A stretch of DNA of 64,000 nt from Pseudomonadota bacterium (GTDB lineage Bacteria; Pseudomonadota; Alphaproteobacteria; Dongiales; Dongiaceae). Shown one piece after another: positions 37,208 to 47,237 of the stretch. The stretch's first letter is position 1, and every line of letters begins with the position of its first letter. The position numbers and the translations under genes were made by a program. Under the pieces are notes generated by a model. The model was not told where the DNA came from and did no database searches. It was given only the letters and a program-made list of their open reading frames with translations. Location: assembly GCA_021792365.1 (NCBI GenBank), contig JAJYUT010000003.1:620001-684000 (forward strand), read 5' to 3'.

Positions 37208-38691
37208 AGCAAGGTCCCCTGCTTTTCCGGCTTCTGTGTCTTGCGCTTGGGGGATGCGCTGCCGCCATCGACCAGGGCACGGGCGCGACCGTCGTGGAAC
37301 TGCAGCGTGAGCGGCATGCCGGAGGAGAGCGCGGCCGCACTGGTCAGCGGCTGCTCATCCTGGTCGCGCACCAGAGCGAAGCCGCGCTTCAGCACATGCT
37401 CGTAGGAATAGGAATCGAGCAATGCGGCGCAATTGGCCAAGGCGTCGGCGCGGCGATCGATCAGATCGCGCAGCAGCTTGGGCCGCAGATGCGCGGCGCC
37501 GTTGTCGAGGCGCCGGCCGGACCGCTCGAGCGCGGCATTCACGCAGGTGGCGAGGTGCGAGATGGCGTAGCTCAGAGCGCTCTGCATCGCCGCGATCTGG
37601 TCGCGCGGCGTGCGCAGGCGGCCGGACAAGGCGTGGAGCGCATCGCGCTTGCGATCGAAGAAGCCGCGCTGGGCATTGTCGCGACGCTCGATCCAGTGAT
37701 CGAGCGTCTGGACCTTCTCCTGGATCAGGCGCACGGGATCGGGCAGGCCACGCGCGAGGCCCTCGACCATCAGGCGCTGCTCCGCGATCTGGCGCGAAGC
37801 CGCTCGCGCGAGGCGATGGCCGCAATGCGTCACCTCCGCGATCAGGTCGGCGCGCACGGGCACGGCCATCTCGGCGGCGGCGGTCGGCGTCGGCGCGCGG
37901 CGATCGGCGGCGAAATCGATCAGGGTCGTATCGGTCTCGTGGCCAACGGCGGAGATCAGCGGAATCGTGCTGGCCGCGGCGGCGCGCACCACGATCTCCT
38001 CGTTGAAGGCCATGAGATCTTCCAGCGAACCGCCGCCGCGCGCCACGATCAGCAAGTCGGGGCGCGGCACCTTGCCGCCGGGCTGCAGCGCGTTGAAGCC
38101 GTGGATGGCGTTGGCGACCTGCTGGGCCGCGCCCTCGCCCTGCACCAGGACGGGCCAGAGCAGCACATGACGCGGGAAGCGATCCTCCAGCCGGTGCAGG
38201 ATGTCGCGGATGACGGCGCCGCTCGGCGAGGTGACGACGCCAATCACCTCAGGCAGAAGCGGGATCGGCCGCTTGCGCGCGGCGTCGAACAGGCCTTCCG
38301 CGGCCAGCTTCTTCTTGCGATCCTCCAGCATCTTGAGGAGCGCGCCCAGGCCGGCCAGCTCGATGCGATCGATGACGAGCTGGTATTCGGAGCGCTCGGC
38401 ATAGGAGGTGATGCGGCCGGTCGCCACCACCTCCATGCCATCCTCGGGCGCGAGGCCGATCCGGGCGGCGGCGCTGCGCCAGCACACCGCCTTGATGCAG
38501 GCGGCATCGTCCTTCAGCTGCATGTAGAGATGGCCGGAGCCGGCGCGCTTGAAGCCGGAAATCTCGCCGCGCACGCGCACGCGGTCGAAGCCGCTTTCGA
38601 GCGTGCGCTTGATCGCCGCACTCAGCTCGCTCACCGTCAGTTCGGCAAGGTTGTGGGTGGCAGGAACGGGTTGCATGCGAATCTCTGTCAT
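37204..38691 (-). CDS. xseA: Exodeoxyribonuclease VII large subunit
   Basis: XseA forms exonuclease VII with XseB and degrades ssDNA to oligonucleotides. The 495-residue protein has an N-terminal OB fold (LTVSELSAAIKRTLESGF, VRGEISGFKRAGSGHLYMQL), the catalytic domain (GVVTSPSGAVIRDI, IVARGGGSLEDLMAFNEE, SAVGHETDTTLIDFAADRRA) and the coiled-coil region before KRGFALVRD. The ATG at 38691 is used; the frame extends much further but is antisense to purD. No xseB is in the window. Confidence 0.97.
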   Translation of the reverse strand: MTEIRMQPVPATHNLAELTVSELSAAIKRTLESGFDRVRVRGEISGFKRAGSGHLYMQLKDDAACIKAVCWRSAAARIGLAPEDGMEVVATGRITSYAERSEYQLVIDRIELAGLGALLKMLEDRKKKLAAEGLFDAARKRPIPLLPEVIGVVTSPSGAVIRDILHRLEDRFPRHVLLWPVLVQGEGAAQQVANAIHGFNALQPGGKVPRPDLLIVARGGGSLEDLMAFNEEIVVRAAAASTIPLISAVGHETDTTLIDFAADRRAPTPTAAAEMAVPVRADLIAEVTHCGHRLARAASRQIAEQRLMVEGLARGLPDPVRLIQEKVQTLDHWIERRDNAQRGFFDRKRDALHALSGRLRTPRDQIAAMQSALSYAISHLATCVNAALERSGRRLDNGAAHLRPKLLRDLIDRRADALANCAALLDSYSYEHVLKRGFALVRDQDEQPLTSAAALSSGMPLTLQFHDGRARALVDGGSASPKRKTQKPEKQGTLL

Positions 38692-38751
38692 GGGCCGGTA
38701 TTCTATGTTATCGGGTGAGCCGAGGTCACGGTTCTTTGAGGCTGCATTCCC

Positions 38752-40029
38752 ATGCGGATTCTGGTGGTCGGATCGGGCGGGCGCGAGCACGCCTTGTGCT
38801 GGAAAATCGCGGCTTCGCCCCTCACCGGCAAGCTCTTTTGCGCGCCCGGCAATGCGGGCATTGCGCAGGCGGCGGAATGCGTCGCGATCGGCGCGGAGGA
38901 TGTCGAGACGCTGACGGAATTCGCGGCCGCCGAGAACATCGACCTGGTGGTGGTCGGGCCGGAGGCGCCCCTGGTGAAGGGGCTGGTGGACCGGCTGGAA
39001 GCGGCGGGCATCCGCGCCTTCGGACCCACGCAGAAGGCGGCGGAGATCGAGGGCTCCAAGGGGTTCATGAAGGACCTCTGCGCGCGGCATAACATCCCGA
39101 CCGCGCGCTATCGGCGATTCACGGACGCCGCGCCGGCGAAGGCTTTTGCTCGTACCCTGCCGCCGCCGGTGGTGGTGAAGGCGGACGGGCTCGCGGCAGG
39201 CAAAGGCGTCATCATTTGCAACACCCATTCCGAAGCTGAGGCGGCGATCGACGGCATGATGGTCGGCCACCAATTCGGTCAGGCCGGTGACAGCGTAGTG
39301 GTGGAGGAGTTCCTTGATGGCGAGGAGCTTTCCTTTTTCGCGCTCAGCGACGGCACGCATGTTCTCCCCATGATCAGCGCGCAGGACCACAAGCGGGTGG
39401 GCGACGGCGATACCGGGCCGAATACCGGCGGCATGGGCGCCTATTCGCCGGCGCCGGTGGCGACGCGGGAGATCGAAGCGCGCATCATGAGGGAAATCGT
39501 GCAGCCGGCGGTCACAGGATTGAAAGCCGAAGGGCGGCCGTTCAAGGGCGTGCTGTTTGCCGGCATCATGGTGACCGGGGACGGGCCGAAGCTGATCGAG
39601 TTCAATGCGCGCTTCGGCGATCCGGAATGCGAGGTGCTGTGCATCCGCATGATGTCGGACATCGTGCCGGCTTTGGTCGCGTGCGCCGATGGGACGCTGG
39701 AGGACTTTGCGCTCCGCTGGTATCCGGAGAGCGCGCTGACCATCGTGATGGCGACGCGCGGCTATCCCGGATCGAGCAAGCCCGGCAGCGTGATCCGCAA
39801 CCTGCCGGAGGAACGCGACGACGCGATCGTGTTCCATTGCGGCACGAAGAAGAATGCAGCGGGCGAGATCGAGGCTCATGGCGGGCGGGTGCTGGCGGTG
39901 ACGGCGCTCGGCAAGACCGTGCGCGAGGCACAGGCGAAGGCATATCAGGTGGTCGATCAGATCCAATGGCCGGAGGGCTTCTGCCGCCGCGACATCGGCT
40001 GGCGCGCGATCGCGCGGGAGGAGAAGTGA
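38752..40029 (+). CDS. purD: Phosphoribosylamine-glycine ligase
   Basis: PurD is the ATP-grasp enzyme that makes GAR in purine synthesis. The 425-residue protein begins [18 protein letters not shown] and carries the ATP-grasp motifs [24 protein letters not shown] and the metal-binding ARFGDPECE. It is divergent from xseA with a 60-bp spacer. A flavin oxidase gene begins at or just past its stop. Confidence 0.97.
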   Translation: MRILVVGSGGREHALCWKIAASPLTGKLFCAPGNAGIAQAAECVAIGAEDVETLTEFAAAENIDLVVVGPEAPLVKGLVDRLEAAGIRAFGPTQKAAEIEGSKGFMKDLCARHNIPTARYRRFTDAAPAKAFARTLPPPVVVKADGLAAGKGVIICNTHSEAEAAIDGMMVGHQFGQAGDSVVVEEFLDGEELSFFALSDGTHVLPMISAQDHKRVGDGDTGPNTGGMGAYSPAPVATREIEARIMREIVQPAVTGLKAEGRPFKGVLFAGIMVTGDGPKLIEFNARFGDPECEVLCIRMMSDIVPALVACADGTLEDFALRWYPESALTIVMATRGYPGSSKPGSVIRNLPEERDDAIVFHCGTKKNAAGEIEAHGGRVLAVTALGKTVREAQAKAYQVVDQIQWPEGFCRRDIGWRAIAREEK

Positions 40030-41342
40030 TCCCTAAGAGCATGACTACCGGCGCTCTCTTCACCCCCGGGTTCAAGGCGGAGCCATATTGGTGGCAGGAC
40101 GCGCCGCGGCCGCAGATCGCGGACACGCCGCTGCCGAGCGAGGTCGACGTGCTGGTGATCGGCGCGGGCTATACCGGGCTGACGGCGGCGCGCGAGACCG
40201 CCAAAGGCGGCCGATCCACGCTGGTGATCGACGCCGCGAGCGCGGGCTGGGGCTGCTCCAGCCGCAATGGGGGGCAGGTCTCCACCAGCATCAAGCCGAG
40301 CTTCACGGCCTTGTCGGGTCGGCACAATCAGGAAATGGCGTTCGCGATCCGCAAGGAGGGGATGAACGCGCTCGACTACATCGGCGCGCTGATTCGCGAG
40401 GAGAAGCTGGAGTGCGAGTGGCGGCAGGTCGGGCGCTTTCATGCGGCCCATAACCGGCGCCAGTACGACGCGCTGGCCGCGTTCGCGAAGAGCCAGCCCA
40501 AGGGGCTGGAAGTGCCGATGGAGATGGTGCCCAGGGCCGAGCAGCATCGCGAGATCGCGACCGATCTCTATCATGGCGGCGCAATCTATCCGCGCCATGC
40601 CGCGTTGCATCCCGGCAAGTATCACCTGGAACTGCTGCGCATCGCGCGGGCGGCGGGCGTGCAGGTGGTGGACCGGTGCGTGGCGCAAGCGATCGAGCGC
40701 GACGGCGCGAAGTTCCGCGTGCGCACGTCGAAGGGCACGGTGATTGCGCGCGACGTGGTGCTGGCGACCAACGGCTATAGCGGGCCGCTCTCGCCCTGGC
40801 ACCGCCGGCGCGTCATTCCGATCGGCAGCTACATCATCGCGACCGAGCCGCGCCCGGCCGACGAGATGCGCAAGCTCATCCCCAACGACCGGATGGTGAG
40901 CGACACGCGGCGCGTTGTGTTCTATTACCGCCTGTCGCCGGATCACCGCTCCATCCTGTTCGGCGGGCGCGTCGCCTATATGGAGACCAACCCGCGGGTC
41001 AGCGCGCCGCGGCTGCACAAGTGCCTCACCGAGATCCTGCCGGGCATTAAGGATGCGCGCATCACGCATTCCTGGATGGGGTTCGTCGCCTACACCTTCG
41101 ACACGCTGCCGCATGTCGGCAAGCAGGATGGGCTCTATTACGCGATGGGCTATTGCGGCTCGGGCGTTTCGCTCGCGACCTATTTCGGCATGCGCATCGG
41201 GCAGCAGGTCCTAGGCAAGGCGGAGGGCAAGACAGCGCTCGACAACGTGCCGTTCCAGACGCGGCCGCTCTATACGGGCAATCCGTGGTTCCTCGCGCCG
41301 AGCGTGTGGTGGTACAGAGTGCTGGATCGGTTGCCGATTTAG
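40026..41342 (+). CDS. FAD-dependent amine/amino-acid oxidase (PuuB/DadA-like)
   Basis: This flavoprotein of about 433-438 residues has the Rossmann motif [16 protein letters not shown] near residue 35, the [17 protein letters not shown] segment typical of the gamma-glutamylputrescine oxidase group, and a C-terminal [17 protein letters not shown]-binding motif. Two starts are possible. GTG at 40026 overlaps the purD stop and has GGAGG 4 nt upstream; ATG at 40041 lies 5 codons later. A class-I amidotransferase of the PuuD type lies nearby at 42107, so a role in polyamine catabolism is plausible. Confidence 0.85.
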   Translation: MIPKSMTTGALFTPGFKAEPYWWQDAPRPQIADTPLPSEVDVLVIGAGYTGLTAARETAKGGRSTLVIDAASAGWGCSSRNGGQVSTSIKPSFTALSGRHNQEMAFAIRKEGMNALDYIGALIREEKLECEWRQVGRFHAAHNRRQYDALAAFAKSQPKGLEVPMEMVPRAEQHREIATDLYHGGAIYPRHAALHPGKYHLELLRIARAAGVQVVDRCVAQAIERDGAKFRVRTSKGTVIARDVVLATNGYSGPLSPWHRRRVIPIGSYIIATEPRPADEMRKLIPNDRMVSDTRRVVFYYRLSPDHRSILFGGRVAYMETNPRVSAPRLHKCLTEILPGIKDARITHSWMGFVAYTFDTLPHVGKQDGLYYAMGYCGSGVSLATYFGMRIGQQVLGKAEGKTALDNVPFQTRPLYTGNPWFLAPSVWWYRVLDRLPI

Positions 41343-41374
41343 AATAGCACGACGAAATCGACACTTCTTCAACA

Positions 41375-41484
41375 TGTCATCCCGGGCGGGCAGCGAAGCT
41401 GCGCGACCCGGACCTATGCGATCCATCGGCGTCACGGAACGTCCGCATGGGTGCCGGATCGCGCTGCGCGCGCCCGGGATGACA
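41375..41484. repeat. Palindromic intergenic repeat (REP/MITE-like)
   Basis: TGTCATCCCGGGCG at 41375-41388 and its exact inverse CGCCCGGGATGACA at 41471-41484 bound a 110-bp GC-rich element with further internal pairing. A partial third copy (CGCTCGGGATGAC) lies near 41503. Elements with these TGTCATCCCGGGC ends are widespread in alphaproteobacterial genomes. Confidence 0.7.
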
Positions 41485-41532
41485 GGGAAGAGAAAGTGCG
41501 CGCGCTCGGGATGACGGCAAAGGGAGCGGCGC

Positions 41533-42006
41533 TCAGCGTTTGCTCTGAAAGAACGCTTTCAGCAGCGTTGCGCTCTTCGTTTCGTCCAGGCCGCCGAACA
41601 CTTCCGGGCGGTGGTGGCAGGTCGGCTGCTGGAAGATGCGGGGGCCGTGCTCGACGCCGCCGCCCTTCGGGTCGCGCGCGGCGTAGACGACGCGCCTGAT
41701 GCGTGCGAAGGAGATGGCGGTGGCGCACATGGGGCAGGGTTCGAGCGTTACGTAGAGGTCGCACAAGGGGAGGCGCTTCTCTTTGCGGCCCATGGCGACG
41801 GCGCGGATCACCAGCATCTCCGCATGGGCGGTCGGGTCGTGCAGCTCCTCCACGCGGTTGTGGTTGGCGGCCAGCACCTGCCCCGTCAGGGAATCAACCA
41901 GGACGGCGCCGATCGGCACCTCGTCCCGCGCGGCCGCCGCCTCCGCCTGGCGGAAGGCGAGGCCCATGAAATCATGCTCCGGATGCGGCGTGGCCTGGCT
42001 GGTCAT
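41533..42006 (-). CDS. tadA: tRNA adenosine(34) deaminase TadA
   Basis: TadA deaminates A34 to inosine in tRNA-Arg(ACG). The 157-residue cytidine-deaminase fold has the zinc site HAEM in DPTAHAEMLVI and PCPMCA in TLEPCPMCATAISFARI. The C-terminal segment (FGGLDETKSATLLKAFF) is the usual one. The ATG at 42006 (MTSQATPHPEHDFM) gives normal length; the longer frame is not needed. It is divergent from the amidotransferase. Confidence 0.94.
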   Translation of the reverse strand: MTSQATPHPEHDFMGLAFRQAEAAAARDEVPIGAVLVDSLTGQVLAANHNRVEELHDPTAHAEMLVIRAVAMGRKEKRLPLCDLYVTLEPCPMCATAISFARIRRVVYAARDPKGGGVEHGPRIFQQPTCHHRPEVFGGLDETKSATLLKAFFQSKR

Positions 42007-42106
42007 GCGGCACTTGAACCCGGCCCCTGCGCCGGCGTCAAGGCGGCAGGTCTTGAGCCCCTGCCCCACCTGCACTAGGGTCCGCGCAACCCACAGGAGC
42101 TAGCCC

Positions 42107-42814
42107 ATGCCGCCCATTGTCGGCCTGACCCTTGATACCGCCGGACCGACCGGGATCGGCAAGGTCGGCCGCTACCTCATCCGCGAGAATTACTGCTCGG
42201 CCATCGCCAAGGGAGGCGGGATTCCGATCTGCCTGCCGCATGAGCCGGGGCTGGCCGAGACCTATGCGGACAGGATCGACGCGCTGGTCGTGACGGGCGG
42301 CGGGTTCGATGTCGACCCCAGGCTGTTCGGCGCGACCACGACCCATGCGACCGTGACGCTCAAGGAAGAGCGCACGCAGTTCGAATGGTCGGTGACCAAG
42401 GCAATGCTCCAGCGCGACAAAGCGGTGCTCGGCATCTGCGGCGGGCAGCAGCTGATCAACGTGGTGCTGGGCGGCACGCTCATCCAGCATATCGAGGACG
42501 AGATCACGGGCCACGTGCTGCACGAACAGCCGAACCCGCGCGACGAACCCGGCCATGTGGTGCGCGTGACGCCGGGGACGCTGCTGCATCGCCTGACGGG
42601 CGCCGGCGAGCTGGCCGTCAACAGCGCGCATCACCAGGCGGTGAAGGCGGTCGGGCCTGACGTGGTGGTGAACGCAATCGCGCCGGACGGCGTGGTCGAG
42701 GGCATCGAATCCAAGCGCCACCGCTTCTGCCTCGGCGTGCAGTGGCATCCGGAGTTCCTGATCCATGGCGGCGACCAGCAGATCTTCGCCGGCCTGATCG
42801 CGGCGGCGTCATGA
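42107..42814 (+). CDS. Gamma-glutamyl-gamma-aminobutyrate hydrolase family (peptidase C26)
   Basis: This 235-residue class-I glutamine-amidotransferase-like hydrolase has the nucleophile Cys111 in LGICGGQQLIN and the base in VQWHPEF, with the acid close behind. PuuD-type enzymes cleave gamma-glutamyl-GABA in putrescine breakdown. The FAD oxidase at 40026 is a possible partner, which supports this reading without proving it. The stop overlaps the rluB start (ATGA). Confidence 0.9.
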   Translation: MPPIVGLTLDTAGPTGIGKVGRYLIRENYCSAIAKGGGIPICLPHEPGLAETYADRIDALVVTGGGFDVDPRLFGATTTHATVTLKEERTQFEWSVTKAMLQRDKAVLGICGGQQLINVVLGGTLIQHIEDEITGHVLHEQPNPRDEPGHVVRVTPGTLLHRLTGAGELAVNSAHHQAVKAVGPDVVVNAIAPDGVVEGIESKRHRFCLGVQWHPEFLIHGGDQQIFAGLIAAAS

Positions 42815-43704
42815 GCCAAGAGAAGAGCGGCTTCGCGGGCGAGCGCATCGCCAAGGCGATCGCGCGCGCGGGCGTGTGCTCGCGGCGCGATGCGGAGGCG
42901 ATGATCCTGGAAGGCCGCGTGTCGGTGAACGGCAAGAAGATCACCTCCCCCGCCCTCAATGTCGCCGAAAACGACGACATCCGCATCGACGGCAAACCGC
43001 TGCCGGCGGCGGAGCGCACGCGGCTGTTCCGGTATTACAAGCCGCGCGGGCTGGTCACGACGGCGAAAGATCCGCAGGGGCGGCCAACCGTGTTCGCCTC
43101 GCTGCCGGCAGGGATGCCGCGCGTGATCTCGGTCGGGCGGCTCGATCTCAATTCGGAGGGGCTGCTGCTACTGACCAACGATGGTGGGCTGGCGCGGCGG
43201 CTGGAGCTGCCCTCGACCGGCTGGGTGCGGCGCTATCGCGTGCGCGTGCATGGCGAGGTGGACGAAACGCAGCTCAGGCAGCTCGCCAAGGGCATCGAGG
43301 TCGAGGGCGTGCGCTATGGCGCGGTGCAGGCGACGCTCGATCGCAAGCAGGGTGACAACGTCTGGCTGACCATGAGCCTGACGGAGGGCAAGAACCGAGA
43401 GATCCGCAAGATCTGCGGCCATTTCGGTTGGCCGGTCAGCCGCCTGATCCGCGTCGCCTACGGGCCGTTCCAGCTTGGCAGCCATCTCAATCCCGGCGAC
43501 ATCGAGGAAGTGCCGGCCAAGGTGCTGCGCGAGCAGCTCGGGCAGAAGCAGGTGCGCCAGGTGAGCGGGCAGTTGAAGCTGAAGCAGACGCCGTCTGCGG
43601 CGCCGGCTAAGGAGCGCGCTTCTGTCGATCGCCCGCGCAAGGACAAGCCGCGCGTCGATGAGCGGCACAAGCCGCGACCAAAAGCCAGGCGTCATGCGCA
43701 TTGA
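42811..43704 (+). CDS. rluB: 23S rRNA pseudouridine synthase, RluB/RsuA family
   Basis: This protein of about 297 residues has an N-terminal S4 domain (RIAKAIARAGVCSRRDAEAM, GRVSVNGKKITSP) and the catalytic RsuA/RluB motif GRLDLNSEGLLLLTNDG with the nucleophilic Asp. EGKNREIRKICGHFGWPVSRLIR follows. The last 60 residues are a Lys/Arg-rich tail. The start lies in the puuD-like stop, and the stop overlaps rsmD by 11 nt. RluB (23S U2605) is the likely activity. Confidence 0.9.
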   Translation: MSQEKSGFAGERIAKAIARAGVCSRRDAEAMILEGRVSVNGKKITSPALNVAENDDIRIDGKPLPAAERTRLFRYYKPRGLVTTAKDPQGRPTVFASLPAGMPRVISVGRLDLNSEGLLLLTNDGGLARRLELPSTGWVRRYRVRVHGEVDETQLRQLAKGIEVEGVRYGAVQATLDRKQGDNVWLTMSLTEGKNREIRKICGHFGWPVSRLIRVAYGPFQLGSHLNPGDIEEVPAKVLREQLGQKQVRQVSGQLKLKQTPSAAPAKERASVDRPRKDKPRVDERHKPRPKARRHAH

Positions 43705-44263
43705 GGCCGGGTCGCACAAGGGCACGAAGCTCGCCGTGCCCGAAGGGCTGGACGTGCGCCCGACCTCAGATCGCGCGCGCCAGGCGATCTTCAACGTCCT
43801 GATCCACCGCTTCGGCGCGGTCGAAGGCGCGCGCGTGCTGGACGCCTTCGCAGGTTCAGGAGCTTTGGGTCTGGAGGCGCTGTCGCGCGGCGCGGAAGGA
43901 TTGGTCGCGATGGAACTGGCGCGTCCCGCCCTCGATGCGCTGAAGCGCAACATCGCCGCCTGCCACGAGAATGCGCGTACCCTGGTCTTTGCCTGCAATG
44001 CCTTGGAGCCGCCCCAGGCCCAGCCGCGCCATGCCCCCTCCTCGCTGGTGTTTCTCGACCCGCCCTACGGCCAGGGGCTGATCGCGCGCGCCCTGGTGGC
44101 GCTGGACCAGGCCGGCTGGATCGCCCCCGGCGCGCTGGTGGTGGCGGAGATGGGGATTCGGGACGACGTGCCGGCGGTGGAAGGCTTCGCTATCGAGGAC
44201 GAGCGGCGCTACGGCAAGGCGCGCATCGTTTTTTTCCGCCGCCGCATCGATAAATCGCATTAG
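43694..44263 (+). CDS. rsmD: 16S rRNA (guanine966-N2)-methyltransferase RsmD
   Basis: This 189-residue SAM methyltransferase acts on G966 of 16S rRNA. It begins MRIEAGSHKGTKLAVPEG, with the RPTSDRARQAIFNVL segment, the SAM loop LDAFAGSGALGLEALSRGA and the catalytic FLDPPYGQGL. The ATG at 43694 lies inside the 3' end of rluB, so the two rRNA-modification genes are coupled. This pairing is common in Alphaproteobacteria. Confidence 0.94.
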   Translation: MRIEAGSHKGTKLAVPEGLDVRPTSDRARQAIFNVLIHRFGAVEGARVLDAFAGSGALGLEALSRGAEGLVAMELARPALDALKRNIAACHENARTLVFACNALEPPQAQPRHAPSSLVFLDPPYGQGLIARALVALDQAGWIAPGALVVAEMGIRDDVPAVEGFAIEDERRYGKARIVFFRRRIDKSH

Positions 44264-44296
44264 ACGGCACGCGCGGCCTCGGGCGTTATTGCGGCC

Positions 44297-44980
44297 ATGC
44301 GGCAGGAACTCACCATCGATCCGCAACGCGCGGCGCTGATCCTCGTCGATCTACAGGAGGAGCAGCGCCACGATCCCTATTACGTCGTGCCGGATCTCGA
44401 CGTGGTGCTGGCCAACGCGCGCGGCTTGCTGGAGGCGGCGCGGGCGCATGGCGTGCGGGTGGTGCATGTCGCCTACAAGCGCGATTTCAAGGCCGTGCCG
44501 AAGCGGCCATTCGAGCCGGTGACGGCGGATGGACGGCCGACCTTCAGCGACGCAACTTCCCCGCTTGTCGCAATCTGCGCCGAAGTGACGCCGCGCGCCG
44601 GCGAGACGGTGATCGAGAAGAACGACGCCAGCGCGTTCTCGACCGGCGCGCTGGAGCCGATGCTGCGGGTGGCCGGTGTGGAATGGGTGATCGTTGCCGG
44701 CGTGTGGACCGAGGCCTGTGTGGCGGCGACGGTGCGCGATGCGATCCCGCGCGGCTTGCGCGTTCTGCTGGTCAAGGACGCCTGCGGCAGCGGCAGCGCC
44801 GCAATGCATCAGACCGGTATTCTCAATCTCGCCAACCGGCTCAACGGCGGCGCGGTCACGAACGCGGCAAATGCGTGCCGCCTGATCGCGGGCGAGGCTG
44901 TTGACGCGTGGGTGGCCGAGAAGCAGGTACCGATCCTCTTCTCCTACGAGGATGCGTCGAAACAGTATGAAGCACTCTGA
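44297..44980 (+). CDS. Isochorismatase-like cysteine hydrolase
   Basis: This 227-residue hydrolase has the family triad: Asp18 (ILVDLQEEQ), Lys108 (VIEKNDASAF) and Cys141 (VWTEACVAATV). Related enzymes include nicotinamidase, N-carbamoylsarcosine amidase and biuret hydrolase, but the specificity is not visible. It starts 33 bp after rsmD. Confidence 0.88.
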   Translation: MRQELTIDPQRAALILVDLQEEQRHDPYYVVPDLDVVLANARGLLEAARAHGVRVVHVAYKRDFKAVPKRPFEPVTADGRPTFSDATSPLVAICAEVTPRAGETVIEKNDASAFSTGALEPMLRVAGVEWVIVAGVWTEACVAATVRDAIPRGLRVLLVKDACGSGSAAMHQTGILNLANRLNGGAVTNAANACRLIAGEAVDAWVAEKQVPILFSYEDASKQYEAL

Positions 44981-45129
44981 CTGTTCCGCCCTGCTGCATC
45001 AAACGGCCTAGCGCTTCTGATATATGCCGTCTGCTTCGTTGCTTTCCGCACCTGCTCACTACTCCTTACCGCCGCACTTGTAGGTTGAGGCAAGCCCCCT
45101 CGCGGGCCTAGGCCAGTCGGCGGACAAAC

Positions 45130-47205
45130 TTGACGGATCTCACGCATACGGCGCTTGCCAAGGCAAGCCACACGAGGGCGGCACTGGCCTGGACGCTGCT
45201 GTACGTCGCGTCCGGCCTGCTCGTCGTCAGCATGCAGACACCCGGAGCCGCCTACCTCTGGTATCCCTCAATCGCGGTCGGATTCGTCTTTCTCTACCGC
45301 GTCGGCACGCGCTACTGGCCGATGGTCCTGGCAGCGGACGGCTTGATCACCTTCTGCCAGTTCGGCGATGCCCTCGTGGCGCTGATCGCTTCAAGTTGCA
45401 CGATTCTCGAAGCGATGCTGGTGGTCCGGATACTTCGGGCCAAGGCCCCTGTACTCAAGGATACCCGTCATCTCGTCTGGGTCATCGGTGCCTGCGTGGC
45501 CGGGCCGTTTGCCGGCGCGACGCTGGGAAGTGCCGTTGTCTGGATCCTGAGCGACAACGTGACAGCAAGCCTATGGCTCACCTGGTGGGCGGGCGATGCG
45601 GCCTCCTCAGCCTCGCTCTTGCCGCTGCTTCTGATCCTGACCGAACCGCAGGGCAGCGCGCCGCGACGTTACGGCTGGGGTCGAGAGCACGTCGCCACGT
45701 TGGCCGGAGCCCTGGCGACCGCCTGGATAGCCTTCGGCGACGGTTCACTGTCCACGCACACCCTGCGGGAGTCTCTGGAGCCCTTGATCTTCGGCCCTGT
45801 GCTCTGGGCCGCGCTACGGCTCGATGTTCGCGCCGCCTGCATCGTGATCCTGACCACCGCGGTCAGCGTCGTTGTCTTCTGCTGGTGGGCCGGCGTCAGC
45901 GGGCATCACGCGAGGGCGCTGGTCAACAGCGAAGTGCTGGAGATCCAGCTGTTCCTGGTCGCGCTTACCACGTTCGGAGTGCTCCTGGCGCTCACCCTCA
46001 ACCGTGAGCGGCGGTCACGGCTGCTGGCGGAGGAGCGCGAGGCGGCGTTGAGAGGAACGACCGAGGAGCTGCGCGTTGCAATGACCCGCCTTTCGCTGGC
46101 GGCGAAGGCGGGAAACGTCGGGGTGTGGGACTGGAACATCGACGACAACACGATCGTATGGGACGATCAGATCCATGCCATGTATCAGATCGGCCATGAC
46201 ACAGAGGAACGATACCAGGCGTGGCTTAGCCGGCTGCACCCGGACGATGTGCGCCCGCTGCTTGACGAGATCGGTGCGGCGATCGAACGGGGCAAGGAGC
46301 TTCGCTCCAATTTCCGCGTGATTCTGCCCAGCGGAGACGTGCGGTATTTCAACACCCATGGCGTGATCTACCGCGGCGCGGGCGAGCAGGCAGAGCGCAT
46401 GATCGGGATCGACTATGACGTCACAGAATTGGTACGCCAGCGCCTCAAGGCCGAGGAGAGCGAATTGGCGGCCGCCGCAGCGAACCGGGCCAAATCGGAG
46501 TTCCTCGCCGTCATGAGCCACGAGCTGCGCACCCCGCTCAACGCGATCATCGGGTTCTCCGAGCTGATGGCGCGCGAGACACTCGGGACGCTGAATGCGA
46601 CCTACCGCAATTACGTCGCCGATATCGGGGCCAGCGGGAAACTCCTATTGTCGCTGATCAACGACATTCTCGATTTGACGCGCATCGAGGCTGGCAAACT
46701 CGACCTCAACCTGGAGCCCCTCGCGCCAAGCGCCGTGCTGACTGACGTTGCCCGATCGCTTGCTGCGCTGGCGGAGGCAAAGAACCTGACGTTCGCGATT
46801 GAGGGCAAGGATTGCGTGCCGGTACTGGCCGACGAGCGGGCATTGCGGCAGCTCCTCACCAATCTGGTGGCCAACAGCATCAAGTTCACCAACGAGAACG
46901 GCAGGATCGCGCTGTCAGCGGCTGTCAGCGAGGATGGCGGGCAGGTCATCATGACGGTTTCGGACAATGGCCGGGGAATCCCGCGCGATCGCATCCGCGA
47001 CCTGTGCAAGCCGTTTGTGCAGATCGCAGACTCGTTATGCCGCGACGTGGGGGGCATCGGCCTTGGACTCGCGATCTCCCGGTCCCTGACCGAGGGAATG
47101 GGTGGAAACCTGACCATCGACAGCGATCTCGGAAAAGGCACGCGAGTCTCGGTCACGCTGCCAAGCGCCAGGACGATGTCCCGACCTGTCGCGATGGCCT
47201 GCTAG
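45130..47205 (+). CDS. MASE1-PAS sensor histidine kinase
   Basis: This 691-residue membrane kinase has an N-terminal multi-helix region resembling MASE1 (about residues 15-290), followed by a PAS/PAC domain (GVWDWNIDDNTIVWDDQIHA), a dimerisation domain with the phospho-accepting His464 (MSHELRTPLN), and a HATPase domain (NLVANSIKFTNE, DNGRGIPRD, GIGLGLAIS). No ATG lies near the N-terminus. TTG at 45130 is the only start that keeps all MASE1 helices, but its Shine-Dalgarno is weak. No response regulator is adjacent. Confidence 0.85.
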   Translation: MTDLTHTALAKASHTRAALAWTLLYVASGLLVVSMQTPGAAYLWYPSIAVGFVFLYRVGTRYWPMVLAADGLITFCQFGDALVALIASSCTILEAMLVVRILRAKAPVLKDTRHLVWVIGACVAGPFAGATLGSAVVWILSDNVTASLWLTWWAGDAASSASLLPLLLILTEPQGSAPRRYGWGREHVATLAGALATAWIAFGDGSLSTHTLRESLEPLIFGPVLWAALRLDVRAACIVILTTAVSVVVFCWWAGVSGHHARALVNSEVLEIQLFLVALTTFGVLLALTLNRERRSRLLAEEREAALRGTTEELRVAMTRLSLAAKAGNVGVWDWNIDDNTIVWDDQIHAMYQIGHDTEERYQAWLSRLHPDDVRPLLDEIGAAIERGKELRSNFRVILPSGDVRYFNTHGVIYRGAGEQAERMIGIDYDVTELVRQRLKAEESELAAAAANRAKSEFLAVMSHELRTPLNAIIGFSELMARETLGTLNATYRNYVADIGASGKLLLSLINDILDLTRIEAGKLDLNLEPLAPSAVLTDVARSLAALAEAKNLTFAIEGKDCVPVLADERALRQLLTNLVANSIKFTNENGRIALSAAVSEDGGQVIMTVSDNGRGIPRDRIRDLCKPFVQIADSLCRDVGGIGLGLAISRSLTEGMGGNLTIDSDLGKGTRVSVTLPSARTMSRPVAMAC

Positions 47206-47237
47206 GGCGGCGCTTAGGAAGCGGCGGATCTCCTGTC

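Noticed and set aside
37294-38718. 474-codon plus-strand frame opposite xseA
   Set aside because: It is antisense to xseA, with no motif.
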